From positions 13,104-46,667 of the forward strand of contig JBFLZU010000029.1 of the NCBI GenBank assembly GCA_040756155.1: a stretch of 33,564 bases of DNA, read 5' to 3'. Numbering within the stretch: position 1 is the first letter of the stretch; each line of letters opens with the position of its first letter. The notes below the pieces were generated by a model. It searched no databases, had not been told where the DNA came from, and worked only from the letters and a program-made list of their open reading frames with translations. The DNA is from Nitrospirota bacterium (GTDB taxonomy: Bacteria; Nitrospirota; Thermodesulfovibrionia; JACRGW01; JBFLZU01). Of this stretch, positions 1 to 8,512 are shown piece by piece. Both the position numbers and the translations under genes were made by a program.

Positions 1-14
1 TTTACTTCTGACCA

Positions 15-1376
15 CTAATTCTCTGTCCTTCTCACAGGAACAAGAATAGCTACTGTCCTGTTATCCTCGTTGAGATATTTTTTTGCAACCATCTGAATAT
101 CTTCCTTTGTTACAGCCCTTATTCCTGGCAGATATTTCTCTATATACCTCCAGTCACCGAGACTTTCAGCCATCCCGAGTAATTCAGCCTGAAAGAATAT
201 AGAATCCTGAGACATAAGAAACGATGCTTCTATCTGGTTTTTTGCCTTCTCGAGTTCTTTATCTGATACATATTCTTTTTTAAATCGTTCAATCTCATTG
301 TAAAGTGAGTCTTCAACCATTTGTATGTCCTTTCCTATAGTTGCGGCAGCATAAAGATAAAAAAGCGTAGAGTCCTTTGACAGCCCTGAATAATCCCCAC
401 CTGCGTATAGTGCTATCTGTTTTTCATATACGAGATTCCTGTAAATTCTGGAGCTTTTACCACTCGAAAGTATGGTTGAGAGAACCTCGAGGGCATAACC
501 GTCTTTATCCTTCAGCGTTGGGACATGATAACCTGCAATAAGATAAGGGAGTTCAGCCTCTTTCTTAATCTTTATCCTTCGTTCTCCCTTTTGTTGAGGT
601 TCAGCGGGGGCCTCTTGTGGTGGAATATTTGCAGGCCGGAGTGAGCCAAAGTGTTTTTCAATATTGCGGAGAAGGCTCTGGGTATCAAAATCACCTGCAA
701 CAACTATGGTTGCATTATTAGGGGCATAATAAGTTTTATAATAGTTATAGAGGTCTTCTCTCGTTATAGATTTGATGTCTGACATCCAGCCAATTACAGG
801 ATTTCTGTAAGGATGGGTTTTGTAAGCAACTGATAGAAGTTCTTCATAAGCAGTATTCTGAGGGTCGTCTTCATACCTCATTCTTCTTTCTTCAGCGACT
901 ACATCCTTTTCTGATGCCACCTCTTTAGGTTCAAGGCGGAGGTTTACCATCCTGTCAGCCTCAAGATCGAGTGAGATGTGCAGCCTGTCTGATGCAAGTA
1001 TCTGATAATAAGCAGTATAATCCTTTGTTGTAAAGGCATTATCTCTTCCACCATTTCTCTGTATTATCTTTGAAAACTCGGTTGGTTTAATCTTATCTGT
1101 TCCTTTAAACATCATATGCTCAAGCAGATGAGACATCCCTGTCTTACCTGAAGGTTCATTCCTTGAGCCAACCTTATACCATACCTGAAATGTAACGATA
1201 GGAATCCGATTGTCTGATAGAGTTAACACCTTAAGTCCATTTGGCAGTATGGTCTCTTTAACTTCACCAGCATGGAGAACAGTGAACAGTGAAAACAGGA
1301 TTAAAGGGGTAAGGATTAAAGGAATAAGATTACCCCTTATCGCTTTAATCCATAATCCTATCTTACTCGATTCCAT
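15..1376 (-). CDS. M16 family zinc metallopeptidase, exported
   Basis: 453 aa, about the usual length for a single-chain bacterial M16B (processing-peptidase-like) protease. The inverted zinc motif HLLEH is at residues 83-87, with the distal Glu expected in the AEERR segment near 161-165, and the conserved NGGRDNAFTTKDYTAY stretch lies near 108-123. The N-terminus has a basic patch and a hydrophobic core ending near HAGE, so it is probably secreted or periplasmic. The core is encoded by a 15-bp DNA repeat (see 1298-1327). The start overlaps the end of pilR by 14 bp, so the gene is probably the last cistron of the pil operon. Substrate unknown. M16 proteases often occur as pairs; only one is visible here. 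The family call is secure, but a pilus-related role is only inferred from position. Confidence 0.93.
   Translation of the reverse strand: MESSKIGLWIKAIRGNLIPLILTPLILFSLFTVLHAGEVKETILPNGLKVLTLSDNRIPIVTFQVWYKVGSRNEPSGKTGMSHLLEHMMFKGTDKIKPTEFSKIIQRNGGRDNAFTTKDYTAYYQILASDRLHISLDLEADRMVNLRLEPKEVASEKDVVAEERRMRYEDDPQNTAYEELLSVAYKTHPYRNPVIGWMSDIKSITREDLYNYYKTYYAPNNATIVVAGDFDTQSLLRNIEKHFGSLRPANIPPQEAPAEPQQKGERRIKIKKEAELPYLIAGYHVPTLKDKDGYALEVLSTILSSGKSSRIYRNLVYEKQIALYAGGDYSGLSKDSTLFYLYAAATIGKDIQMVEDSLYNEIERFKKEYVSDKELEKAKNQIEASFLMSQDSIFFQAELLGMAESLGDWRYIEKYLPGIRAVTKEDIQMVAKKYLNEDNRTVAILVPVRRTEN
1298..1327 (+). repeat. 15-bp tandem repeat within the M16 signal peptide
   Basis: GGATTAAAGG occurs at 1298-1307 and 1313-1322, as two units of 15 bp (GGATTAAAGGGGTAA then GGATTAAAGGAATAA). 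Read on the minus strand the repeat encodes the alternating Leu/Ile/Pro residues of the signal-peptide core. Just upstream (1277-1290) GAACAGT is repeated with a 7-bp period. Similar paired GGATTAA motifs occur at 6408-6429 and 8164-8186. Confidence 0.7.
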
Positions 1377-2721
1377 ATTTCTTCAACCTGTGTCTCAGCG
1401 ATCTGAAACTTATATTCAAAAGTCTTGCTGCTTTTGTTTTTACGCCATCTGCTGCCCTGAGTGCCTTTAAGAGTAGATCCTTTTCAACATCTCTCACTAT
1501 ACTATCAAGGTAGATGCCTTCCTCCGGCATATCGGTCTGAAGTAATTGACCTGAGAGCCTTTCCTGCCTAACTTCTTCTGGTAAATGAATGGGTTGTATA
1601 ACCTCATCATCTGTCAATGCTACAATCCTCTCAATTGTATTCTCAAGTTCTCTTACATTTCCTTTCCAATCTGCCTTAAGCATTACATCCATTGCTTCTG
1701 GTGATAAGCGTTTAGTCCTGTGAGGGGAGTATTTCTTCAGAAAATATTCTATAAGAAGAGGTATATCTTCACGACGTTCCCTAAGTGGAGGAATATGAAT
1801 AGGGATGACATTGAGTCTGTAGTAAAGATCTTCTCTAAATCTGTCATTTAGGATGTCATCCTTCAAATCCCGGTTTGTTGCTGCTATTATCCTTACATCT
1901 ACACCGATATCCTCTGTTCCACCGATTCTTCTGAAAGTGTGGTCTTCAAGAAACCTGAGGAGTTTGACCTGAATAAATTGTGGTGTCTCCCCTATTTCAT
2001 CAAGGAATATTGTTCCACTATCAGCAATCTCAAAGAGACCCTTTTTATTTGAAATAGCACCTGTAAAAGACCCCTTCATGTGTCCGAAGAGTTCACTCTC
2101 GAGGAGTGTCTCTGGCATAGCACCACAGTTTATAGCCACAAAGGGCGCCTCTGTCCTCTGGCTTAAACTATGTATGCCTCTCGCCACAATCTCTTTCCCT
2201 GTGCCACTCTCTCCAGTAATAAGCACACTGCTCATGGTTGTAGCTACCTTCTGTATTAAAGAGAAGAGATTTTGCATTGCGGGGCTTTTACCAATGATAT
2301 TCTCAATACCAAACCGTCTTCTCAGCTCCTGTTTTAGGAGGATATTCTCCTTTCTTAGTTGCTTTTTCTCAAGTGCATTCTTAATAACCAGTCTTATCTC
2401 ATTGACATTGAATGGCTTGGTTATGTAATCGTATGCCCCTGCTGTAAGTGCTTCTCTGGCTGATTCGACTGATGCAAAGGCTGTAATCATCAAGACAATA
2501 GTCTCTGGTGATAACTCTTTTGTTGTCTTAAGAACCTTTATACCGTCTATCCCTTGCATTCTTATATCTGTAATCACAAGATCAAATATCTCTTTTTTTA
2601 GAATCTCCACTGCCTTTTCACCACTATCTGCAACAGAGATATTATATCCTTCCTTCTCAAGTATAAACTGTAAAACATCCCGCATTCCTTTTTCGTCGTC
2701 TACTACTAATATCTTAGCCAT
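1363..2721 (-). CDS. pilR: sigma-54-dependent response regulator, PilR/NtrC type
   Basis: 452 aa with three domains. A receiver occupies residues 1-120 (acidic pair near 8-9, phosphoacceptor Asp52 in VITDIRM, Lys102). The AAA+ sigma-54 activation domain spans about 142-375 (Walker A GESGTGKE at 170-177, sigma-54 contact loop GSFTGA at 217-222, Walker B FLDEIGE). A Fis-type helix-turn-helix ends the protein. The contact loop reads GSFTGA rather than the usual GAFTGA, a conservative change. It lies directly downstream of a PilS-like kinase and the pil motor genes, so it is expected to activate pilin transcription with RpoN, although no pilA is in this window. It overlaps the M16 gene by 14 bp. 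NtrC-family assignment is certain; the PilR name rests on context. Confidence 0.93.
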   Translation of the reverse strand: MAKILVVDDEKGMRDVLQFILEKEGYNISVADSGEKAVEILKKEIFDLVITDIRMQGIDGIKVLKTTKELSPETIVLMITAFASVESAREALTAGAYDYITKPFNVNEIRLVIKNALEKKQLRKENILLKQELRRRFGIENIIGKSPAMQNLFSLIQKVATTMSSVLITGESGTGKEIVARGIHSLSQRTEAPFVAINCGAMPETLLESELFGHMKGSFTGAISNKKGLFEIADSGTIFLDEIGETPQFIQVKLLRFLEDHTFRRIGGTEDIGVDVRIIAATNRDLKDDILNDRFREDLYYRLNVIPIHIPPLRERREDIPLLIEYFLKKYSPHRTKRLSPEAMDVMLKADWKGNVRELENTIERIVALTDDEVIQPIHLPEEVRQERLSGQLLQTDMPEEGIYLDSIVRDVEKDLLLKALRAADGVKTKAARLLNISFRSLRHRLKKYGIE

Positions 2722-2734
2722 GTATCGCTACGCT

Positions 2735-2820
2735 CAATTCAAAATTCAAAGTTAAAAATTTAAAATAAATGAATTTCATGATCTTTAATTTTGAATTTTG
2801 CATTTTTAATTTTAAATTTT
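2735..2820. repeat. AT-rich intergenic repeat, copy 1
   Basis: Between pilS and pilR lies a run built from AATTCAAAATTCAAA-type words on the left and AATTTTGAATTTTGCATTTTTAA-type words on the right, able to fold back on itself. Closely related sequence lies at 28068-28130 and 29571-29652. The right end overlaps the last codons of pilS. It looks like a dispersed palindromic repeat, not a regulator site. Confidence 0.65.
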
Positions 2821-4071
2821 CATCGGCAGATAAACCTTGAATGTTGTCCCTTTCCCCTCTTTACTCTCTACCCTTATCTTTCCACCATGTTCTTCAACAA
2901 TCCGATGCACGATAGCAAGTCCCAAGCCAGAGCCATTGTTCTTAGTAGTAAAGAATGGATAAAATATTCTTTTAAGGTCTTCTCTTTTTATTCCGTATCC
3001 AGTATCTGAAAATCTAAGTTCTACAAATCCATCTGTCTCTTTCATGGATGATACAATAAGTAATCCACCATCTGGCATTGCCTGAATAGCGTTCATATAG
3101 AGATTCCATAAGACCTCTTTGATCTGAGCAGGGTCAAGTAGAAGTTCAAGTTTGCCCTGATAGAGATCTTCGATTATCTTTATTCCTTCATTGTAATCTC
3201 TTGAATTTCTCAGGAGTGTTATCATCTCTGTTATTATAGTATTCAGTTCACATAACTGTAAAGATAAAGATCTTGGTTTTGCGTAATTCAAGAAATCTGT
3301 TATTATCGTGTTTAATCTATCCATCTCATTCAATGCAATCTCCATGAGTCGTCGGCTCTTCTCGTCCAGTAGAAGTTCTTCCCTGAGCATCTGAATCGAA
3401 CCACTCAAAGAGGCTAATGGGTTTCTTATCTCATGTGCAATCCATTGCGATAGTTCACCGATAGCAGCCATCTTCTCCTTGTCCCTTAATTCCTCCTCTT
3501 TTTTCTTCAACTCCGCTGTTTTTTTCCTCAATCTATCTGCAAGACTGCTGCTAAGATATGCAACAAGGAAAAAGGCAATAATGTGAATGAATATGTTGTA
3601 TAGGTATTCCTTTTCTTCAAGATACACATCGGGAAGTAAGGGGAGAAAAGAATAAAATTGCAGATCAATCAATCCACCGTAAAAGATACTGCTTAGTGAT
3701 GCAGCTAAATAGCCACCTTTCGCATAAAGAAGGATGCCTCCAGCTATTATAGTAAGCAGGTATGTAAAAGAAAACCAGCTTTCAATACCACCTGTTATAT
3801 AAACGAGTCCTGTTTCGATGGCAACATCCCCTGCAATCTGGGTATAGGCAGAAATTCTGTGGAGTTTTACATTCTTTAAAAAGATAGCATAAAGGATTGA
3901 GAGTAAATATGTAACTATAATAATCGCATTCAAAAGAGAAGAATCATAAAATCGTCTTTGACCTACCTCAAATACTACAGATGAACCAAGAAGCAATGTT
4001 ACAAAGATTACCCTGAGGATTATAAGCCATTTTAGCCTTGGATAAAGGTTTTCTTCGACAATCCATTCCAT
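2812..4071 (-). CDS. pilS: membrane sensor histidine kinase, PilS type
   Basis: 419 aa. About six hydrophobic segments fill residues 17-175, followed by a charged coiled-coil linker (180-205). The HisKA domain has the phosphoacceptor His213 in AHEIRNPLASLSGS, and the HATPase_c domain follows with an N box near NLYMNAIQAM and G boxes DTGYGIK and GSGLGLAI. No PAS domain is visible between membrane and kinase. This topology and the neighbouring pilR match PilS, which senses pilin levels in the inner membrane in characterised bacteria. It starts 3 bp after pilC ends and is separated from pilR by the AT-rich repeat. Kinase assignment is certain; the ligand is unknown. Confidence 0.92.
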   Translation of the reverse strand: MEWIVEENLYPRLKWLIILRVIFVTLLLGSSVVFEVGQRRFYDSSLLNAIIIVTYLLSILYAIFLKNVKLHRISAYTQIAGDVAIETGLVYITGGIESWFSFTYLLTIIAGGILLYAKGGYLAASLSSIFYGGLIDLQFYSFLPLLPDVYLEEKEYLYNIFIHIIAFFLVAYLSSSLADRLRKKTAELKKKEEELRDKEKMAAIGELSQWIAHEIRNPLASLSGSIQMLREELLLDEKSRRLMEIALNEMDRLNTIITDFLNYAKPRSLSLQLCELNTIITEMITLLRNSRDYNEGIKIIEDLYQGKLELLLDPAQIKEVLWNLYMNAIQAMPDGGLLIVSSMKETDGFVELRFSDTGYGIKREDLKRIFYPFFTTKNNGSGLGLAIVHRIVEEHGGKIRVESKEGKGTTFKVYLPMKI

Positions 4072-4074
4072 AAC

Positions 4075-5295
4075 TTACTGGACGAGCGATGCGAACTTGA
4101 AGATTGGGAGATACATAGCAATTACAATAAAGCCAACGGTTATGCCAAGATATATCATCAACATTGGCTCAAGCATGGCAGTCAGGTTCGCCACAGCATT
4201 ATCTACCTCGTCATCATAGAAATCTGCTATCTTACCGAGCATTGTATCAAGTCCACCTGTTGATTCACCTACTGAAATCATCTGTGTTACCATCGGTGGA
4301 AAGACACCTGTCTTTATGAGTGGTTCTGATAGAGTTTTACCCTCGCTTACCGCAATCCTTGTCTTTATAACTGCCTCTTCTACTATCTTGTTGCCTGCAG
4401 TCTTTGCTGTAATCTCAAGTGCATCCATGATAGAGACACCGCTTGATATAAGTGTGCCGAGGGTTCTCGTAAACTTTGCAACAGCGATCTTTTTGATGAG
4501 TATACCGAATATCGGCATTTTTAACATGATGTCATCAAAGGTTCTCTTGCCCTTAGGGGTCCTGCGAAACTGGACGATGAAGACGATAGATGCAACGATG
4601 GTAAGTAATATTATTAATCCTCCGATGCCAGCTATGAAGTCACTGATGTTTATTACAAGCTGTGTTGGCATAGGGAGCGTTCCACCCATCTCCTTGAACA
4701 TCCTTGCAAATGTGGGGACAACAAAGACCATGATGACAGCAACTACAATAATAGCAACAGATATTATTACCGATGGATAAATCATTGCCCCTTTCACCTT
4801 CTTTTTCAACTTCATCGCTTTTTCTATATATTGCGACAACCTGTTAAGTATGGTGTCGAGTATACCACCAGTCTCACCCGCAGCAACCATATTTACATAG
4901 AGATCATTGAATATCTTAGGGTACTTTCTCAGGGCATCGGCATAGGTTGCACCGCTCTCCACCTCAGTCTTTATCTCTCCAAGTGCCTTGGCAAGCATTT
5001 TGTTTTCTGTCTGTTTTTCAAGTATATCAAGGCACTGCACCAGTGGAAGCCCCGCATCAATCATGGTAGCAAATTGCCTTGTAAATATGACAATATCTTT
5101 ATCTTTAACCTTAGGTCCACCACGACCCCATGGCATTTTTATGGTAACAGCACCCGGCTTTACCTTTACAGATGTCGGCAGGATACTCTGCCTCCTGAGA
5201 TAGGCGATAACCTCCTCTTTTGTGTTTGCGGTCATCTCCCCGCTCTGGACAGCACCTGCCCTTGTCTTACCTGACCATTTATAAACGCTTGGCAA
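4075..5295 (-). CDS. pilC: type IV pilus inner-membrane platform protein
   Basis: 406 aa, the usual length for PilC/GspF. It begins with the family-typical N-terminus (YKWSGKTRAG) and contains two T2SSF domains (about 67-190 and 270-393). Strongly hydrophobic helices lie near 170-190, 220-242 and at the C-terminus (MLMIYLGITVGFIVIAMY). The protein forms the membrane platform turned by the PilB and PilT ATPases during pilus extension and retraction. Its first codon immediately follows the pilT stop codon, indicating translational coupling. PilC is preferred over GspF because pilT is adjacent. Confidence 0.96.
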   Translation of the reverse strand: MPSVYKWSGKTRAGAVQSGEMTANTKEEVIAYLRRQSILPTSVKVKPGAVTIKMPWGRGGPKVKDKDIVIFTRQFATMIDAGLPLVQCLDILEKQTENKMLAKALGEIKTEVESGATYADALRKYPKIFNDLYVNMVAAGETGGILDTILNRLSQYIEKAMKLKKKVKGAMIYPSVIISVAIIVVAVIMVFVVPTFARMFKEMGGTLPMPTQLVINISDFIAGIGGLIILLTIVASIVFIVQFRRTPKGKRTFDDIMLKMPIFGILIKKIAVAKFTRTLGTLISSGVSIMDALEITAKTAGNKIVEEAVIKTRIAVSEGKTLSEPLIKTGVFPPMVTQMISVGESTGGLDTMLGKIADFYDDEVDNAVANLTAMLEPMLMIYLGITVGFIVIAMYLPIFKFASLVQ

Positions 5296-6390
5296 TTAAA
5301 ACCTCTTCACTGCAGTCGGTTCCTTTGATGCCCTTTCGAGCATCATGATCATCTCATCTGGAACCGTTGACCTGCCAACAGTATCTTCATAAGATATCAG
5401 TCCCTTAGAGTAGAGATCAAAAAGTGCCTGGTTCATTGTCTGCATACCAAACTTCGCCTGTCCTGTCTGCATCATTGAGTATATCTGATGAACCTTATCT
5501 TCTCTTATCAGGTTTCTAATAGCAGCGTTTGGCACAAGGATTTCAACTGCAAGTGCCCTTCCACCCGACTTCTTAGTTATAAGCTGCTGTGATATTACAC
5601 CCTCGAGCACAAATGAGATCTGCACCCTGATCTGCTCTTGCTGATGAGGTGGAAAGACATCTATTATACGATTTATGGTCTGAACCGCAGAATTGGTATG
5701 GAGGGTTGCAAAGGTAAGATGCCCTGTCTCAGAGATCGTCAGGGCTGCCTCTATCGTTTCAAGGTCTCTCATTTCACCTATCAGGACAACATCGGGGTCC
5801 TGCCTCAGAATATATTTCAGGGCATTTTTAAAAGAGAATGTATCTGCATTTACCTCCCGCTGGTTTATAAGACATTTTTTATGTGTATGAAGATACTCTA
5901 TGGGATCCTCTATAGTAACGATATGCTCGTGTCTCTCGTTATTTATCTTATCTATCATCGCCGCCAGGGTAGTTGATTTACCACTGCCTGTAGGACCTGT
6001 TACGAGTATCAATCCCCTCGGTTTTCTTACCAGATCCTCTATGATTGGAGGAAGACCAAGCTCAGCAAATGTAAATATCTTAAAGGGAATCGTCCTGAAT
6101 GCACCTGCAACCGCTCCTCTTTGAACAAATATATTCGCCCTGAATCGGCTCAGTCCCTTTACACCAAAAGAGAGGTCAAGTTCATTATTTGCCTCGAACT
6201 TATGTTTCTGCGCATCTGTCAATATACTGTAACAGAGTGCCTTTGTCTCTGCTGCGGTCAAGGGAGGATGTCCTTCAAGTGGGGTAAGTTTTCCATCTAT
6301 GCGAAGTGTTGGCGGAATGCCAGTCGTAATATGGAGATCAGATGCCTCCCGCTGAACCATTATATGCAAGAATTCCTCTAACGACGCCAT
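5296..6390 (-). CDS. pilT: twitching motility retraction ATPase PilT
   Basis: 364 aa, a normal PilT length. An N-terminal PAS-like domain (1-100) precedes the RecA-like ATPase. Walker A is VTGPTGSGKST (near 133-143), the Asp box is IEDPIEYLH, Walker B is DVVLIGEMRD and the His box is FATLHTNSA. The PilT-typical AIRNLIRE motif lies in the C-terminal third. It powers pilus depolymerisation and twitching. Only 32 bp separate it from pilB, and that gap contains a pair of TTAATCC repeats. Presence of pilT marks this as a type IVa pilus locus, not a type II secretion system. Confidence 0.97.
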   Translation of the reverse strand: MASLEEFLHIMVQREASDLHITTGIPPTLRIDGKLTPLEGHPPLTAAETKALCYSILTDAQKHKFEANNELDLSFGVKGLSRFRANIFVQRGAVAGAFRTIPFKIFTFAELGLPPIIEDLVRKPRGLILVTGPTGSGKSTTLAAMIDKINNERHEHIVTIEDPIEYLHTHKKCLINQREVNADTFSFKNALKYILRQDPDVVLIGEMRDLETIEAALTISETGHLTFATLHTNSAVQTINRIIDVFPPHQQEQIRVQISFVLEGVISQQLITKKSGGRALAVEILVPNAAIRNLIREDKVHQIYSMMQTGQAKFGMQTMNQALFDLYSKGLISYEDTVGRSTVPDEMIMMLERASKEPTAVKRF

Positions 6391-6407
6391 AATCTGTTCA
6401 ACACCCC

Positions 6408-6429
6408 TTAATCCTTAGTCATTTAATCC
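6408..6429. repeat. paired TTAATCC motif between pilB and pilT
   Basis: TTAATCC at 6408-6414 and 6423-6429, exactly 15 bp apart. The second copy contains the pilB stop codon. The motif and spacing match the 15-bp repeat at 1298-1327. Confidence 0.5.
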
Positions 6430-8141
6430 GCGAATGATACCCTCATTACTTCCCCAACAGTAGTAATACCCTCTTTTATCTTTGTGAGTCCACTCATCCT
6501 GAGGGTATTCATCCCCAACCTTGCAGCAGTTTTCTTGATCTCTGTAGCATTGGCACCCTGAAGTATCAACTCCCTGATTTCTTCTTTAACCGGCATTACT
6601 TCATAAAGGGCAATACGTCCTTTATATCCTGTGCCACCGCATATATCACAGCCTTTACCTTTATAGCATGTAACAGTTTCAGCTTCCTCTTCAGTGAAAC
6701 CCAATTCGATAAGGCTTTGCAGAGGGTATTTTTCTTCTTCTTTACAGTTCTGGCATATCTTTCTTGCAAGCCTTTGTGCAACAATCAGCAGAACTGATGA
6801 TGCGACAAGAAATGGCTCGATACCCATATTCAGCAATCGGTTTATCGTGCTCGGGGCATCATTTGTGTGTAGGGTGCTTAGAACAAGGTGCCCTGTCAGC
6901 GCAGCCTTGACCCCTATCTCTGCAGTCTCGTAATCCCTTATCTCACCGACCATTATTATATCAGGGTCCTGCCTCAAGAATGATCGAAGGGCGGCTGCAA
7001 AATTAAGCCCTATCTCTTCTTTCATCTGGACCTGATTTATACCCATAAGGTTATATTCCACAGGGTCCTCTGCGGTCATTATGTTTACATCAATATTGTT
7101 TAATGTATTCAGTGCCGAATATAGGGTTGTAGATTTGCCACTACCTGTAGGACCTGTAACAAGTACCATGCCATAAGGTGCAGAAATCGCCTCTTGAAAG
7201 TCTTTGAGAGCCTTTTCTTCAAAGCCAAGTCTTGTCATGTCAAGCATGAGGTTGCTCTTATCAAGAAGCCTCATAACTATCTTTTCACCAAAAAGAGTCG
7301 GGATAGTTGAGACCCTGAGGTCTATCTCTTTCCCCTTCATCCTGAGTTTTATCCTTCCATCCTGCGGGAGCCTCCTCTCAGATATATCAAGTTCCGACAT
7401 AATCTTTATCCTTGAGGTTATTGCTGCCTTCAACCTCTTTGGTGGTTGCATTACATCATAAAGAACGCCATCAACCCTGAATCTTATACGGAATGTTTTT
7501 TCGTAAGGTTCTATATGTATGTCACTTGCCCTCTTGGCTACTGCATCGGAAAGTATCATGTTAACAAGCTTAACAACAGGTGCCTCCTCAACTGCCTGCT
7601 TAAGCTCACTGAGGTTTACAGATTCCTCTTCCTCGTGGATAATATCCAGCCCATTATCCTCAACCTTGAGGCTCTCAAGCATTGATTCGAGTGCCTCTAC
7701 CTGCTCGTAATATTTTGTTATCGCAGCTTTTACTGATGATTCTGTTGCTACCATGGGGTTAACATTATATCCTGTAAGAAATTTTATATCGTCTATGGCG
7801 AATACATTAGATGGATCTACCATTGCAACTGATAGTGATGCACCTTTCCTCTCAACAGGTATTAACTGGTATTTCTGTGCTACATCAAATGGCACAAGTT
7901 TTACAACAGAAGGGTCGATCTCATATTGGGCAAGGTTTACAGAAGGTATACCGTATTGTTTACCCAAGAAGTTTGCCAGTTTCTCCTCGTCAATAAATCC
8001 GAGTTTTATGAGGTTCGAACCGAGCCTTCCACCCTCTTTCTTCTGAAGTTCAAGCGCCTTCTTTAATTGCTCTTCAGTAATGAGGTTGGCAGACACAAGC
8101 ATCGTGCCAAGTCTGCCAATTATATTAGTTCCTTTCAGCAC
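6423..8141 (-). CDS. pilB: type IV pilus extension ATPase PilB
   Basis: 572 aa. An N-terminal MshEN/T2SSE_N domain (about 10-150) opens with the GTMLVSANLITEEQL segment; a middle domain follows, then the hexameric secretion ATPase with Walker A VTGPTGSGKSTT, Asp box TAEDPVEYN, Walker B DIIMVGEIRD and His box LSTLHTNDA. Two CxxC pairs (CQNC and CDIC) near 465-510 form the PilB/GspE zinc finger. It drives pilin polymerisation at the inner membrane. First gene of the minus-strand pil operon. The upstream promoter at 8193-8221 fits this. PilB is favoured over GspE because pilT and pilC follow. Confidence 0.96.
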   Translation of the reverse strand: MLKGTNIIGRLGTMLVSANLITEEQLKKALELQKKEGGRLGSNLIKLGFIDEEKLANFLGKQYGIPSVNLAQYEIDPSVVKLVPFDVAQKYQLIPVERKGASLSVAMVDPSNVFAIDDIKFLTGYNVNPMVATESSVKAAITKYYEQVEALESMLESLKVEDNGLDIIHEEEESVNLSELKQAVEEAPVVKLVNMILSDAVAKRASDIHIEPYEKTFRIRFRVDGVLYDVMQPPKRLKAAITSRIKIMSELDISERRLPQDGRIKLRMKGKEIDLRVSTIPTLFGEKIVMRLLDKSNLMLDMTRLGFEEKALKDFQEAISAPYGMVLVTGPTGSGKSTTLYSALNTLNNIDVNIMTAEDPVEYNLMGINQVQMKEEIGLNFAAALRSFLRQDPDIIMVGEIRDYETAEIGVKAALTGHLVLSTLHTNDAPSTINRLLNMGIEPFLVASSVLLIVAQRLARKICQNCKEEEKYPLQSLIELGFTEEEAETVTCYKGKGCDICGGTGYKGRIALYEVMPVKEEIRELILQGANATEIKKTAARLGMNTLRMSGLTKIKEGITTVGEVMRVSFAD

Positions 8142-8163
8142 ATTTACCCTCCATTTACCCCTC

Positions 8164-8186
8164 TAATCCTTAAGCCCTTTAATCCT
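8164..8186. repeat. paired TAATCCT motif upstream of pilB
   Basis: TAATCCT at 8164-8170 and 8180-8186, 16 bp apart, in the pilB leader. Third locus of the GGATTAA-type repeat seen at 1298-1327 and 6408-6429. Confidence 0.45.
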
Positions 8187-8192
8187 CTAATT

Positions 8193-8221
8193 ATTTTATT
8201 ATCAGCTAATGTTAGTGTCAA
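8193..8221 (-). promoter_or_regulatory. sigma70-type promoter for the pil operon
   Basis: On the minus strand TTGACA (8221-8216) is followed after 17 bp by TAAAAT (8198-8193), one mismatch from TATAAT. It sits about 50 bp before the pilB start and points towards it. Confidence 0.7.
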
Positions 8222-8259
8222 GGAAAATCCAGATAATAGAATAAGCCCACAAAAAATTG

Positions 8260-8289
8260 TTGACTTGTATGGAAAAAAATGTTTAAAAT
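8260..8289 (+). promoter_or_regulatory. sigma70-type promoter for thrS
   Basis: TTGACT at 8260-8265 and TAAAAT at 8284-8289 with an 18-bp spacer. It is divergent from the pil promoter. Transcription would begin near 8296, giving a leader of over 200 nt before the preferred thrS start. Confidence 0.6.
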
Positions 8290-8399
8290 TAAACCAAAAT
8301 AGATAGATATTATAAGGGGGAATCGAATAGAAAAATTAAGATTATACAGTGCCTGGGGCTGGGAAACGCTGAATGTTTGATGGTGATGGCGTCTTATTT

Positions 8400-8433
8400 A
8401 AGGCATCATAAATTCACATATGATGCCTTTTCT
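8400..8433 (+). promoter_or_regulatory. terminator-like hairpin in the thrS leader (possible attenuator)
   Basis: AAGGCATCAT (8400-8409) pairs perfectly with ATGATGCCTT (8420-8429); an inner A-U pair extends the stem to 11 bp. The stem is followed by a short T run (TTTTCT). Upstream leader bases can also pair (CAGTG at 8348-8352 with CGCTG at 8368-8372), leaving room for alternative folds. The 3' arm contains the first in-frame ATG of the thrS reading frame, which argues against that ATG as the start. The 371-base gap between pilB and the preferred thrS start otherwise holds only the two promoters and this leader. Attenuation is inferred. Confidence 0.5.
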
Positions 8434-8512
8434 ATTGATTGAAATGGCTAAAAGAAGGCAAAGTCGTAGATTTTTTGGGGATGGTAGTATCCCAAGATTT
8501 TTGGGTGGCTCC

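Noticed and set aside
8370-8432. Fluoride-type riboswitch suggested by GGTGATGGCGTC near 8381
   Set aside because: The downstream CCGCTGATG-type partner and the pseudoknot pairing are missing, and the gene is thrS rather than a fluoride exporter.
8296-8512. T-box riboswitch controlling thrS
   Set aside because: GGGTGGCTCC at 8503-8512 faintly resembles a T-box core, but the expected TGGNACCGCG sequence and a specifier loop are not visible. A covariance-model scan would decide.
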